The notes: generated from the letters alone by a model not told the origin. A DNA stretch of 45,424 nucleotides from Bradyrhizobium neotropicale (GCF_001641695.1 NZ_LSEF01000099.1:1-45424), one strand, 5' to 3'; shown: positions 9,922 to 18,430, counted from the stretch's first letter. Made by a program: numbers and translations.

Positions 9922-11310
9922 ATGTGGCACAATCGGATATCAAATCTCGCTCTGGCATTGTCGGTCCCAGCGGCAACAGTTGCGGCTAATGCAGATGCGC
10001 TGTCACTTCACTTCTGGGGCGGACTCCTTCTCGGCGGTTTGATGTTGGTCCTTTCCTTCGTGATGTCCACGAGACGGGAGGCGGCAGCAGTGACCTTGGA
10101 CGAAGCGATGGCGATCAAAGCTTTCGAGTCGATCAAAGATGGTATTACAATTTATGATGCCGACCGGTGTGTGCTCGGCAACGACGCTGCAGCCCACATT
10201 CTCGGGCTGTCCAATGCAGAAGAACTGAGAGGATTGGATATCGCTTCGCTTTCCCTGGATCCTCAACCGAACGGCAAGACTGTTGCGCAGATGTTTGAAG
10301 AGACCAATGAGGTTGTGATGAGGTCAGGCCACGTCGCGATCGAATGGTGGCTCCGGCGCAAAGATCAGACCGCCATTCCGGTCAGGATTAGTCTTGTCGT
10401 TTCGAAATTCAAAGGCCGTCCTATAGTCGTGTGTGTTTGGCAGGACATAGCCGATCTGGTTCGTATGCGCGAAGAAAGGCGAAGTCTTGCAATGAGATTT
10501 GATAGCGACGTGTCGCGGGTCGTCGACGTTGTGGCGAGCTCAATGCAGGACATGAAAGCGGTTGCATCAGAAATTACAGCTTCGACGGACGATGTCTGTC
10601 ATCGCACTAAAGCCATGAGAGAAATGGTGAAAAAGACCGAAGAAAACTCCACTGCCGTGTCTTCGGCTGCCCAGGAATTCTCAGCCTCGATTACCGAAAT
10701 CAGCCGACAAGTGTCGACGGCAGCGAACATTTCGCAATCTGCGCGCGACAAGACTGTGCACGCTGAAACAACATTAAGTGGGTTGGTTGAGTCGGTGACG
10801 AAGATCAGCAGCGTCGTCCAAATGATCGAGGGCATAGCATCGCAGACCAATTTGCTGGCGCTCAACGCCACCATCGAGGCAGCACGAGCTGGCGAAGCGG
10901 GTCGAGGCTTTGCAGTGGTGGCGGGGGAAGTGAAGAATCTCGCTGCACAGGCAGCAAAAGCGACTAGCGAGGTTGATACTCAAATTCTCGCTATCCAACA
11001 AAAGACGGAACTGGCGACTGCGGCGATGGGTGCCATCGCTGACATAGTCGATAAGGTGCAGGAGATCTCGAGCAGCATATCGGCAGCGATAGAAGAGCAA
11101 TCGGTTGTGACGAACGACATCTCAAGAAGTATCACCAACATCAGTGCTGATATGCGCGAAACATCCCGAGATATTGACCAACTAAATGATGCATCGCGCG
11201 CTTCTGGCTTATCGGCGGGTCATGCTGTTGGGAAGATGACGCATTTGAGCAGCAATATCGCTTCATTGCAGGGGCAGGTCAGCGACTTCTTGACAAAAAT
11301 AAGAGCTTAG
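9922..11310 (+). CDS. Methyl-accepting chemotaxis protein with PAS domain
   Basis: This 462-residue receptor has a short membrane anchor near the N-terminus (about 31-48, FWGGLLLGGLMLVLSFVM), a PAS sensor domain (about 66-180, SIKDGITIYDADRCVLGND) and a C-terminal signalling domain (about 200-462). The diagnostic hairpin tip is clear: ASQTNLLALNATIEAARAGE, followed by GRGFAVVAGEVKNLA. There is no large periplasmic domain, so it probably senses an internal signal such as redox state or a small ligand bound by PAS. No CheR-tethering pentapeptide is seen at the C-terminus. The ATG at 9922 was chosen because residues encoded upstream look non-coding; the ribosome site is weak (GGTCGGA). The stop codon abuts the end of an IS5 remnant, so the last residues could have been changed by that insertion. 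Confidence 0.87.
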   Translation: MWHNRISNLALALSVPAATVAANADALSLHFWGGLLLGGLMLVLSFVMSTRREAAAVTLDEAMAIKAFESIKDGITIYDADRCVLGNDAAAHILGLSNAEELRGLDIASLSLDPQPNGKTVAQMFEETNEVVMRSGHVAIEWWLRRKDQTAIPVRISLVVSKFKGRPIVVCVWQDIADLVRMREERRSLAMRFDSDVSRVVDVVASSMQDMKAVASEITASTDDVCHRTKAMREMVKKTEENSTAVSSAAQEFSASITEISRQVSTAANISQSARDKTVHAETTLSGLVESVTKISSVVQMIEGIASQTNLLALNATIEAARAGEAGRGFAVVAGEVKNLAAQAAKATSEVDTQILAIQQKTELATAAMGAIADIVDKVQEISSSISAAIEEQSVVTNDISRSITNISADMRETSRDIDQLNDASRASGLSAGHAVGKMTHLSSNIASLQGQVSDFLTKIRA

Positions 11311-11820
11311 GGCGTGGGCTCATAAACCGTGATCCAGGGGCGGGTTGATGCGAGTGAGACCGCAGCGAGGAAGTTGCGTGCGAGCTTGTCGAAGCAGGGT
11401 GCGATGCGTGTGGAATGCTTGAGCTTGCAGAAGAAGCGCTCGACTAGATTGCGCTGGCGGTAGATACGGCGGCTGACGGAGCATTGGACGACGCGCTGAC
11501 TGGTGGAAGGGACATGAGCCTTAGCGGCGCTGGCCAGGATCATGTTCAGGACAGCGTCGGCGTCGTAGCCACGGTCGGCCACGACATTGCGGCATTTGAG
11601 CCCTTCCAGCAAAAACGGCGCAGCACGCAGATCGTGAGCCGGACCGGGGGGTAGCACCAGCCGAACCGGCAATCCTTTCTCATCGATAGCGGCGTTGATC
11701 TTACTGCTCAGTCCACGAGGACGGCCGATGGCGTGATCTTCGCCCCCTTCTTATGCCCCTGCGCGACACCGCGTGACTTGTCGGCAACAAACGCTTGATC
11801 AAAGCTCATTCACCAATCGC
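11307..11820 (-). pseudogene. IS5-family transposase remnant
   Basis: The C-terminal half of an IS5-family transposase reads open from about 11750 to 11307. It includes EDHAIGRPRGLSSKINAAID, GLPVRLVLPPGPAHD, the second Asp in NVVADRGYDAD and the Glu in RQRNLVERFFCKLKH. Just upstream the frame breaks at a TAA near 11753; a related frame (ending GHKKGAK) continues to about 11820, and the N-terminal third is absent. The TAA stop of this frame overlaps the TAG stop of the chemotaxis receptor, so the two genes are convergent and end to end. The element is dead. Confidence 0.8.
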
Positions 11821-12129
11821 TCAGGTCAAACCGCGCCATCTCACCCCCCCCCATCTCTGCGGGGAGAGAATCGCTGTTCGCGCGCTAACGGAATCCCGCT
11901 ATGAGTACATTCGCAGGAAGAAAAAAGCGTGATTGGCCCCATTCGGTTTGATGCTAAACGGGACAATGCGGCCTCCCGGCTTCGTAGTCAATCGGTGGCG
12001 CGACAACATGATCAAAACAGTCGAATAGACTCGACGGCTAACGTACCCCGCAACCCGTGCATGAACATAAAATGCTCTGCGAGGCCGCTTGGCAATATGA
12101 AGCGTTCACAGGCTGCATTTCTCGGTACG
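11821..12129. other. Spacer between IS5 remnant and nodD
   Basis: About 300 bases with no supportable gene. It includes a run of about nine C residues near 11845-11853. An open frame of about 100 codons on + (11929-12255) runs into the nodD 3' end antisense and looks non-coding. Confidence 0.4.
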
Positions 12130-13089
12130 CTAAGAGCGAATCTCGGCTTGCTCTGGAGTGTTGGAGGCGGCGTCGCGCGGCGAAGCCAGGCGAGCGGCTT
12201 CCTCCACCAAGACCTGGCGCATCCAGATGTTTGCTGGGTCGGTATTGTGAACTGATGGCCATTGAACCGCCTCGGTAAAACCGGGAAGTGGTAACGGAAG
12301 CCTCGTGATCCGCAAAGGCATCGACTTTGCGAAATGCTTCACCAGCGTTAAGGGCATGGTCGCTATTCGGTTGGTGCCAACTAGCATGTGAGGGATCATG
12401 CTAAAGCTCTGCACGACGACTTCCACACGTCTCCTGACGCCGTGTTCTTGCATAAACCATTCGTCTACGGAGGGCACGCGAGAACGCCCCAACCTGACCG
12501 CAACGTGTCCCATAGACATGTATCCCTCGAATGTAAGCGGCCGCGATAGCTGCTTGTTCGAGCGGCAGCCCACGCACACGAGTGTCTCGTCAAAGAGCGC
12601 CACTTTTGGATGCACGTCCGACATGTATAAGTCGGGCACGATAAGAAAGTCGATTTCGCCGCGTTGGAGAGGGTGATCGAACGGGTCCGCGTGAGGTGTC
12701 AACTCGAATCGGATCCCGGGAGCATCTCGCGCGACACGCTCCACCACATTCCGGATCAAAACGATCGTAGCGAAATCGGAAAGGCTGATCCTAAAGCGTC
12801 GATCAGATTGACTTGGCTTAAAGGTTTCTCGGGAAGTAATGGAGACTTGGATGTGAGCCAGAGCTTCGCGAGTTGGACCCGCGAGGGCTTCCGCGCGCGG
12901 TGTCGGAATAAGTTCGCGGCCGCGCATTGTAAAAAGGTCATCTTTGAAATACGAGCGTAGGCGCGCAACAGCCGCGCTCATGGCCGGCTGGCTTAAGTTG
13001 ATCCTGCGTGCTGCCGCCGTGAGATTGCGCTCGGTCATCAGAGCATCGAGCGCGACAAGCAGATTTAGGTCCAAGCCCCGGAAGCGCAT
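12130..13089 (-). CDS. nodD: NodD-type LysR-family activator of nodulation genes
   Basis: NodD binds nod boxes and switches on Nod-factor genes when plant flavonoids are present. The 319-residue protein opens RFRGLDLNLLVALDALMTE, the hallmark of the family, followed by the LysR helix-turn-helix (NLTAAARRINLSQPAMSAAV). Further matches are ETLVCVGCRSNKQLS, GYMSMGHVAVRLGR, VEVVVQSFSMIPHML, IATMPLTLVKHFAKS and PLPLPGFTEAVQWPS. I chose the ATG at 13089, which gives the usual MRF start; an ATG two codons upstream is also possible. A nod box starts 9 bases beyond this ATG and faces away from it, the standard nodD/nod-operon arrangement. The frame is complete. It differs at many positions from the NodD1 pattern I remember, so it may be an extra copy (NodD2/NodD3 type). 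Whether it still activates transcription cannot be judged. Confidence 0.93.
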   Translation of the reverse strand: MRFRGLDLNLLVALDALMTERNLTAAARRINLSQPAMSAAVARLRSYFKDDLFTMRGRELIPTPRAEALAGPTREALAHIQVSITSRETFKPSQSDRRFRISLSDFATIVLIRNVVERVARDAPGIRFELTPHADPFDHPLQRGEIDFLIVPDLYMSDVHPKVALFDETLVCVGCRSNKQLSRPLTFEGYMSMGHVAVRLGRSRVPSVDEWFMQEHGVRRRVEVVVQSFSMIPHMLVGTNRIATMPLTLVKHFAKSMPLRITRLPLPLPGFTEAVQWPSVHNTDPANIWMRQVLVEEAARLASPRDAASNTPEQAEIRS

Positions 13090-13097
13090 CGTCATCT

Positions 13098-13145
13098 ATC
13101 CGCAGTGTAGATTTATCTCATCCAAAGAGGCGATTTTACCAGTTC
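13098..13145 (+). promoter_or_regulatory. nod box (NodD binding site)
   Basis: The 48 bases fit the classical rhizobial nod box at nearly every fixed position. It begins ATCCGCAGTGTAGAT, has ATCCAAAGAGGCGATTTTAC near the end, and runs on into CAGTTC. Mismatches to the consensus I know are few (for example ATCCA to ATCCG and AAACAATC to AAAGAGGC). It is oriented to drive rightward transcription, away from nodD, and lies directly next to the nodD start. The first recognisable gene in that direction is the nodA pseudogene 920 bases away. Confidence 0.88.
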
Positions 13146-14065
13146 GCGCTGCGCCGGTTAGGAAAACCCCAGCCTTTGAGCAACGGGCAGGTTTCGGAGA
13201 AAACAAAGCGTGGCGCTGCAGGTCGCACGGCAGGGTGATGTCGTCCGCGGGCGCGCGGAATCGCTCGAGCTTTATCATCGTGTCATACTCGAAGGGCATC
13301 GCGTTGAAGGCATTTTCGATCGTCCCCGCGAACGGTCTCTCAGCGCAAATACGACTAGGCGTTGTGCCCTGCTTCGGAAGACGATTCCGCGTCACCAAAC
13401 TGGTCGCACGCATCAAGGCCCCTTTCGAAGGTCGGGCGGAGCATATGCGGCCGCAACGACCGACATCGTCCTATCCCGCTCGCTGACGACGTTATCTGTA
13501 AATTCGGTGTGCAAGCCAATGTTTGCTGCGGCGAGTGCGCCGACGTTGCGGCGTCCTCGCAGAACCAACCTCTGCGAGAGAAGTAGTACAGCATCAGCGC
13601 TTGCCGTGGCAACTAAAGGCCGCGACAATACTGTCGCGAGAACCAACGAATAAACCATCGTATAGTGTTTCCATACATTCCGATAGCGCGTGCGTAGTGC
13701 GACGTGACTGGGCAAGCCTGTCGTCTTCTGCCGTCCTAGTTGAGCCGGGTCGTCGCCAAGGCTGGGCACTTAGCCGGGCTAGACGAGGCCGTACATCCCA
13801 GAGAGTGCATGCACGTGGTGCTGTAGCAGAGCACTTTGCTTTTCGACCGCTAAATGCAGGGACAGTAACTGTTGGATGCGGCGAAAAGGAAAATTGAAAA
13901 TATCGGGAAGGGACTGCCCTTCGAAGACGCGGCACAGAGCGCCCTCTATGCAATAGGCCGGTATCGGCGATTTTCCTGCGACTGTATCGAGCGAACACAA
14001 TCGTGCTCCTCCTTGATCGCCCGATGCGTATCTAAAGAATGCAGCAAGAAGAAGGAGATACATTC
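13146..14065. other. Nod box to nodA interval, no recognised gene
   Basis: In B. japonicum-type clusters nodY lies between the nod box and nodA, so this interval occupies the nodY position. I cannot recognise a nodY product here. The longest frames are an unremarkable + frame at 13210-13653 and a minus frame at 13096-13416, neither with a good ribosome site. The interval probably holds decayed coding sequence. Confidence 0.45.
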
Positions 14066-14584
14066 ATGCGCCCTCAAGTAACGTTGAGGACGTGCTGAGA
14101 AAATGAGTTACAGGTCGCCGACCACGTCGAACTATCTGAGTTGCGAATTCAATGCCAAGCCCTTTGAAGGCAATCGAGGCTGAGCCCGGGCGCGATATCA
14201 GAGCTTCGCCTAATTTACCACGATGATCGCGGCGTAGCAGGGCGCGCGGGCGGCCGCTTCATCAACGTTGGCGAAGTCGATGTATGTTGGCGGCTGAATC
14301 GGATTATAAGCGGTGCGTCCGGATGTTGAGGGATGCGGCATCATGTATCCTGGAGCAATATACCTGCTGCAGACGTCTGCCGCTCCTTCGGCTTTCGGGC
14401 TGTCAGGCAAGCGTTGCAAAAAAGCACGTTGAGCGACTCGACGGCTTTTTTCATTGCAGCTCGATTCTCTACTTAAGAAGTTGAACGCGCGAACTGCACT
14501 GATGGGAGTGTGCAGGAGGTTCTGCAAGTGACGGTGCAGTGGGTGTATGTGGATCAGCCTTCACTCGAATGGAGGAAAAGGTGA
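14066..14584 (+). pseudogene. nodA: nodA pseudogene (N-acyltransferase of Nod factor synthesis)
   Basis: NodA attaches the fatty acyl chain to the chitin backbone of Nod factors. The start and ribosome site survive: AAGGAG at 14052-14057, then ATG at 14066. The reading begins MRPQVTLRTC, meets a TGA at 14096 where NodA has Trp, then gives ENELQVADHVELSELR. A deletion and frame change follow, then EFNAKPFEGNR from about 14145, another shift, IYHDDRGVAGRAGG with RFINVGEVD (about 14200-14280), then AVRPDVEGCGI (14309-14341), a KKHVERLDG segment, and a C-terminal-like EVLQVTV...VDQPSLEW near 14555. These follow the NodA order over almost its whole length. At least four frameshifts and stops make it non-functional. 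No nodB or nodC sequence follows. Confidence 0.87.
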
Positions 14585-14601
14585 AGGCGCGGAGAGAAAG
14601 G

Positions 14602-14736
14602 ATGAGTGGTGAGGCACAAAACGGCATCGCCCGATATACTTGGTTTAGGCGCCCCGTTGCCTTCGATTTTCTGTTCGATGTCATTGTCATGATCGCCTCG
14701 TGCGTCGTTCTGGTATGGGGATCTTTTGTGTTGTGA
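14602..14736 (+). CDS. 44-residue single-pass membrane peptide
   Basis: The frame starts MSGEAQNGIARYTWFRRPVA and then has one clear hydrophobic segment (FDVIVMIASCVVLVWGSF) before the stop. A good ribosome site, GGAGAG, lies at 14591-14596, about 7 bases before the ATG. In-frame start codons upstream (from 14539) exist, but only this one has such a site. It sits directly behind the nodA pseudogene in the same direction, where nodB would normally be, so it may be read from the nod box or have its own promoter. No homologue is recognised. Its composition (polar head, then a membrane helix) supports a real gene, but short frames of this size can arise by chance. Confidence 0.5.
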   Translation: MSGEAQNGIARYTWFRRPVAFDFLFDVIVMIASCVVLVWGSFVL

Positions 14737-14927
14737 CGCGCCCGCCAGTGCGCGAAATTGCCGCCGGAGAGGATAGTACTGAGACTCTTAGGAAGGTTCT
14801 TTTCATTAACCAGTTGAGAGCCAGACGGCCGAACTAGGCCCCCCTTGCGGCAACCGCGTTCAACAGGTCAGCGATCGATCCTCGCAACCTGCTCCAATAA
14901 CCTTCGTGCGATCCCCTTGCGCCACAG

Positions 14928-15253
14928 CTACAAGGACCGACTGATTGCGGCTAAGCTCCGGTTAGTCTCGTCGATAGCGTGAAGCAATGCATAGTAGCGC
15001 GTAAGAACTTTGGTTTTGAGGAACTCTGGCTCGCTTTGCCAGTAGCCAAGTGCCGCTTCGAACCCCAAACCAAGTTCCTGTCCTTTATTGGCTATCACGT
15101 CGGCGGCAAGTGCAGGAGAGCGGGTCGCTATGACGCGCTCACACAGCGTCGGACTGGTAAGACGTCGCAACGTAGCCAGACGGCCTCGCTCACATTCTCC
15201 GCGACGAGACGTTCGGGATAAAGTGATTCTTCCTCAGGCTTCTCCACTGACAT
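14928..15253 (-). pseudogene. Frameshifted small hypothetical gene (phasin-like appearance)
   Basis: Two minus-strand frames join into one plausible protein of about 108 residues. The first part starts at the ATG at 15253 with a GAGG ribosome site about 9 bases away and reads MSVEKPEEESLYPERLVAEN and on to SEAVW. The frame then shifts at about 15170 and continues as RRLTSPTLCERVIATRSPAL, LAADVIANKGQELGLGFEA and YWQSEPEFLKTKVLTRYYAL to a stop at 14928. The helical, charged second half resembles phasin-like or regulatory helical proteins, but I do not recognise a family. One base change would restore the frame. Confidence 0.5.
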
Positions 15254-15299
15254 ATCCTTGCCCTCGTTGTCCGACGATCGGTGCAGATGTAGATCATCT

Positions 15300-15410
15300 G
15301 TGTGCCGTCGATTCCGCTTCCACGAGTTCATAGCTCGTGCTGCGGCCTCCTGCTGCATCTTTTTGCGAGGGTATCTCGGGCGCGTGAGCAAGGAGCTAGT
15401 CCCCGATGCC
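15300..15410 (-). pseudogene. Tail fragment of a second Fic-family gene
   Basis: The minus strand reads KDAAGGRSTSYELVEA, almost identical to the last residues of the intact Fic protein at 16557-17672 (KDAAGGRSTSYSLVEA). The DNA is also alike: TAGCTCGTGCTGCG is shared at about 15331 and 16588. Only the C-terminal end of the winged-helix part is left, and a stop lies a few codons upstream. This may be a partial duplication of the local gene or a relic of an older one. Confidence 0.6.
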
Positions 15411-15564
15411 GTCAGAGAAGGTGCTGGCTCCGAAGCGGTCTGCGGCATCGCCGATCTCAAGAAGCAAGCGATGGTCAAGGGAGCCGAGGAGCTGCTGGCT
15501 GGCGGCCCACGGGCGATGGCGGCAACTCGTTCTACAGGGTGTTGCGCTCATCTGTTGCCCAGTG

Positions 15565-16281
15565 TCAGTCATCCACGTCGTAAAAGATAGTATCGGCCGC
15601 CGCCGAGCTTGTGTCCGAACCACCTGAAGGCGGCGGACTCCAGGCCGAACCGGCTGGCGATGAAGCTTTGGCCTCAAGTTCTTCGATATGCGCGTCTAGT
15701 TCGGCGTACAGTTCGGCGAAAGCCTCGTCGTCATCGTCAATTTCGAAGTAGCGCTGCGCAATCCGCAGATTCTCTCTGAAATCCGTGTACATCCCGGCTT
15801 CGTCGTCCGAGGAGAAGCGGCCCAGATCACTAAACACGCTCGCCGGATCAGACAGCCACTCCTTGCGAAACCGCTCGGCGTAGTCGGTAAATTCTGCTCC
15901 TTTGAAGAGTGGCTGTAGGATTTCATCCTTTAGAGGCTTGGCATCGAGCGACTGGATCGAATGATCTGAGATATCTTTGACCAAACGGAGCCGGCTTTCC
16001 TCCGGTAGAAATTCCCAAGGCGCCATTGCAGCGAGCAGTAGGGTGCCGCTGACCGGAAAACCGATCGCGGAGACCTTCGATGCCCACTCGAAGATATCCG
16101 GTCGAACCTCCAGAACCATTTCAACGAAAGCTCTCTCGCATCGGCCACCGAGGAAGGACCCCAGCCCTTCGTCCAGCGGACAGCTCTTCAGCCTCGCGAC
16201 CAATGCGGAGTTGAGCTGCGGTGGAACACGCAAGCGATCGGTAGGGGCGTTTTGCGGCCGACAGACGGCTTCCCTGATCAA
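15565..16281 (-). pseudogene. C-terminal part of a large hypothetical gene
   Basis: An open frame of 238 codons with no recognised domain. It contains APWEFLPEESRLRLVKDISD, ERFRKEWLSDPASVFSDLGR and a very acidic run (FEIDDDDEAFAELYAELDAH) before a low-complexity Ser/Pro/Gly tail. The only start is a TTG at 16281 without a ribosome site, overlapping the stop of the endonuclease-like fragment upstream by two bases. I read the two as the N- and C-terminal ends of one large gene whose middle was deleted. If so, the C-terminal part is not separately expressed. It could instead be a translationally coupled small gene. Confidence 0.45.
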
Positions 16282-16540
16282 CCTATCTGCGCGGCGGCCT
16301 TCGGCAGTTCCTCTTGAAGCGCTGCAAGAGTGAGGTTCGCCCCAGGCTTGCCAATGTACTGGATGGTCGATTTCGCGGTTTCACCGCTATCGCCGTTCCA
16401 CGTTCCCAGGAAAGCGCCGTCGCGGCCGCCATCGTTCGATCCGAGAAACATCTGGACAGGCCGCTTTAAGACTTCGGCTGTGACGGCGCAGGCAAGTCTT
16501 GGAAGGCGCTCCAGCCGAGCTGGGTCAAGTCGTAGCTCAC
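16278..16540 (-). pseudogene. N-terminal remnant of a restriction-endonuclease-like protein
   Basis: From a GTG at 16540 the minus strand reads SYDLTQLGWSAFQD, then after a one-base shift LACAVTAEVLKRPVQMFLGS, then NDGGRDGAFLGTWNGD and TIQYIGKPGANLTLAALQEE to a TGA at 16278. The pattern GWSAFQDLACAV plus DGGRDGAF fits the PD-(D/E)XK (Mrr-like) N-terminal domain found on some large NTPase-containing restriction or defence proteins. The usual QCK after the acidic residue is replaced by QYIGK, so the active site is damaged as well. It lies 17 bases after the Fic gene in the same direction, so the two may once have been co-transcribed. Confidence 0.55.
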
Positions 16541-16556
16541 GTCAGCCAGTGCCGCC

Positions 16557-17672
16557 TTAGTGTTCTGCTACGGCCTCGACCAACGAATAGCTCGTGCTGC
16601 GACCGCCGGCCGCGTCTTTTGCCAGAATACCTTTATCAACAAGGTCGTCGATATCGCGCAGTGCTGTATCCTGCGAGGTCTTCGTGAGCTTGGCCCACTT
16701 CGATGAGTTAACCTTGCCTTCAAAGCCCTCGAATAGACGTTCGATCATTGCTCTCTGGCGCTCGTTCAATTTCTGATCCAAGTGCTTTTTCCAGAAGCGC
16801 GCTTTCCTGAGGACAGACGAAAGTATGGTATCGGCGCGGTCAAAGGCGCGGTCGAGGCAATCCAGAAACCAAGTGAGCCAATCAGTAATCTCAAGATCGC
16901 CCTTCTGCGTCGCTTCTAAGATCTCGTAGTAGGCGTTGCGCTCCTGCCTGATTTGAGCTGACATGCTATAGAAACGTTGTGGGCTGTTTTCGGAACGCGC
17001 TAGCGCCATATCGGCAATCGCGCGCGCAATGCGGCCGTTGCCATCCCCAAAAGGATGAATGGTTACAAACCTTAAATGCGCAATGGCCGCCTTCAGCACT
17101 GGATCGATATCCTGGGTGCCGTTGAACCAGTCGATGAAGGCTTTCATTTCATCGGGCAGCAGCGCCGCTTTGGGTGCTTCGTAATGAACGCGCTCGCGCC
17201 CGATCGCGCCGGACACGACCTGCATAGGTCCGGATTCTTCGGTGCGCCAGGCTCCCACTGCGATTTTGGTCATGCCGCTGCGACCGGTAGGAAACAGGGC
17301 AGCATGCCAGCCAAACAGACGTTCGGAGGTGAGGGGGGTGTTGTACTTGCCTGTTGCGTCGAGCGTCATTTCGACGATGCCTTCGACATTGCGCTCAGCT
17401 GGCGTAAGAGTGCCGATATCGACGCCCAAGCGGCGTGCGAGTGACGAACGAACCTGGTCGCGGCTGAGAACTTCACCCTCGATCTCGCTCGACTTCGTCA
17501 CTTCCTCGGTAAGCGCTTCGAGATTGGCTTCGGTCTTTAGTTTGAAGCCCAGTTCTTCCATGCGGCCGGTAAGGCGCCCCTGCCGGTTGCGGACAGCCGC
17601 CAGTTTTTGCGCGATCTTCGCCGTATCCCATCTAAAATGGGGCCAATCCCTCAGTTCGTGGATATAGCTCAT
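16557..17672 (-). CDS. Fic-family AMP-transferase with N-terminal DUF4172 and C-terminal winged helix
   Basis: Fic proteins transfer AMP (or related groups) from nucleotides to target proteins. This 371-residue protein opens YIHELRDWPHFRW (DUF4172-type), has the inhibitory motif SSEIEG at 61-66, and the catalytic loop HPFGDGNGR at 206-214, with all key residues present. The inhibitory motif precedes the Fic core, which makes it a class II Fic protein that restrains itself. The C-terminal 60-70 residues (KWAKLTKTSQDTALRDIDDL, then KDAAGGRSTSYSLVEA) look like a winged helix. The ATG at 17672 was chosen because the family starts this way; upstream in-frame ATGs at 17681 and 17684 are possible. 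The start lies inside a perfect palindrome, suggesting autoregulation. The frame is intact. Confidence 0.87.
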   Translation of the reverse strand: MSYIHELRDWPHFRWDTAKIAQKLAAVRNRQGRLTGRMEELGFKLKTEANLEALTEEVTKSSEIEGEVLSRDQVRSSLARRLGVDIGTLTPAERNVEGIVEMTLDATGKYNTPLTSERLFGWHAALFPTGRSGMTKIAVGAWRTEESGPMQVVSGAIGRERVHYEAPKAALLPDEMKAFIDWFNGTQDIDPVLKAAIAHLRFVTIHPFGDGNGRIARAIADMALARSENSPQRFYSMSAQIRQERNAYYEILEATQKGDLEITDWLTWFLDCLDRAFDRADTILSSVLRKARFWKKHLDQKLNERQRAMIERLFEGFEGKVNSSKWAKLTKTSQDTALRDIDDLVDKGILAKDAAGGRSTSYSLVEAVAEH

Positions 17673-17695
17673 TCTCCGCATCATTTGCGGAGAAT
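17671..17695. promoter_or_regulatory. Palindromic operator-like site at the fic start
   Basis: The arms ATTCTCCGCA (17671-17680) and TGCGGAGAAT (17686-17695) are exact reverse complements separated by five bases. The palindrome covers the fic start codon and the bases where its ribosome site would be. Related half-sites follow upstream of the gene: ATTCGCCGCA at 17704, TGCGGCGAAA at 17740 and AATCGCCGCA at 17757. A regulator bound here would block both transcription and translation start. The winged helix at the Fic C-terminus is a candidate binder. Confidence 0.6.
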
Positions 17696-17944
17696 ATAGC
17701 CCTATTCGCCGCAAAAGCGATAATATTCTACGCATCCAATGCGGCGAAAAGTGCCTAATCGCCGCAATGCGGCCCGTCACGTCGGCACAAGTCACTATCC
17801 TGACGCAGATCTTGGCGCAGCCATGATTGAGCTTGAAAACGAACTTCGCCGCCGGCTTTCGGGCCTCCGCCGTCTCAATTAACGCGAGAAGCGGTTTGCC
17901 TACCAAGCTGCCCGAACTTGGTATCGAGTATCGGTGGCGGCCCC

Positions 17945-18430
17945 ACGAGAGCGGCGTCCTGCTTCCGGATTTTTGGTGGGGTCTCGCATGAACGTGAACA
18001 ACGTTCCGTTTGCGGCGGTGCTTGCAATCGCCGTAAATTCGCTGGTCATCAGCGGGGCGTTGGCCATGACCGCTAGACTTGCTCGTGCTTCTATGGCTGG
18101 GCGTGCAATGAAGCCAATTTCCGCGTCGTAGCCGCCGATATAGGCAATCTGGATGCCTTCTTCTTTATCCCTGGCACAAGGGACCTATAATCCTTTTCCC
18201 TTGCCAAACAACTCTGGCGCATGATCTCCTGTACGCCCGCATCATGAAGACGCGACGCAACGATATCTGCAACGCCCTTGCCGGCGGTGCTCTTGTCGTT
18301 AATGATAGCCCAGCTTCACGTTTCGGATTTCAGGGCCGATGCGCACTGCGCGCAACGTCAGAGGGGCATATCGTCTCCGTATGCGCACGCGCAGAATTGC
18401 GCGCCTCGAACCAACAAAGCGTCGGAAATC
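17945..18430 (-). pseudogene. Remnant of a branched-chain amino acid binding protein gene (LivK-like)
   Basis: The minus strand contains, in order, WAIINDKSTAGKG, GVADIVASRLHDAGVQEIMR, EKDYRSLVPGIKKK, and after a frame change GIQIAYIGGYDAEIGFIARP, NAPLMTSEFTAIA and NGTLFTFMRDPTKNPEA. This is the order in the periplasmic substrate-binding component of branched-chain amino acid ABC transporters (HDKTAYGKG, EKDYSALVSKLK, YYGGYYTEAGLI, APLMSGD, GTLFTF.PDP.KNPEA). Stops upstream of 18290, the frameshift near 18155 and the loss of both ends show it is dead. No other transporter gene is nearby. Confidence 0.72.

Noticed and set aside
13413..13769. 118-codon minus-strand frame with a signal-peptide-like stretch
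   Set aside because: No ribosome site, no homologue recognised, and overlapping equally long frames on the other strand.
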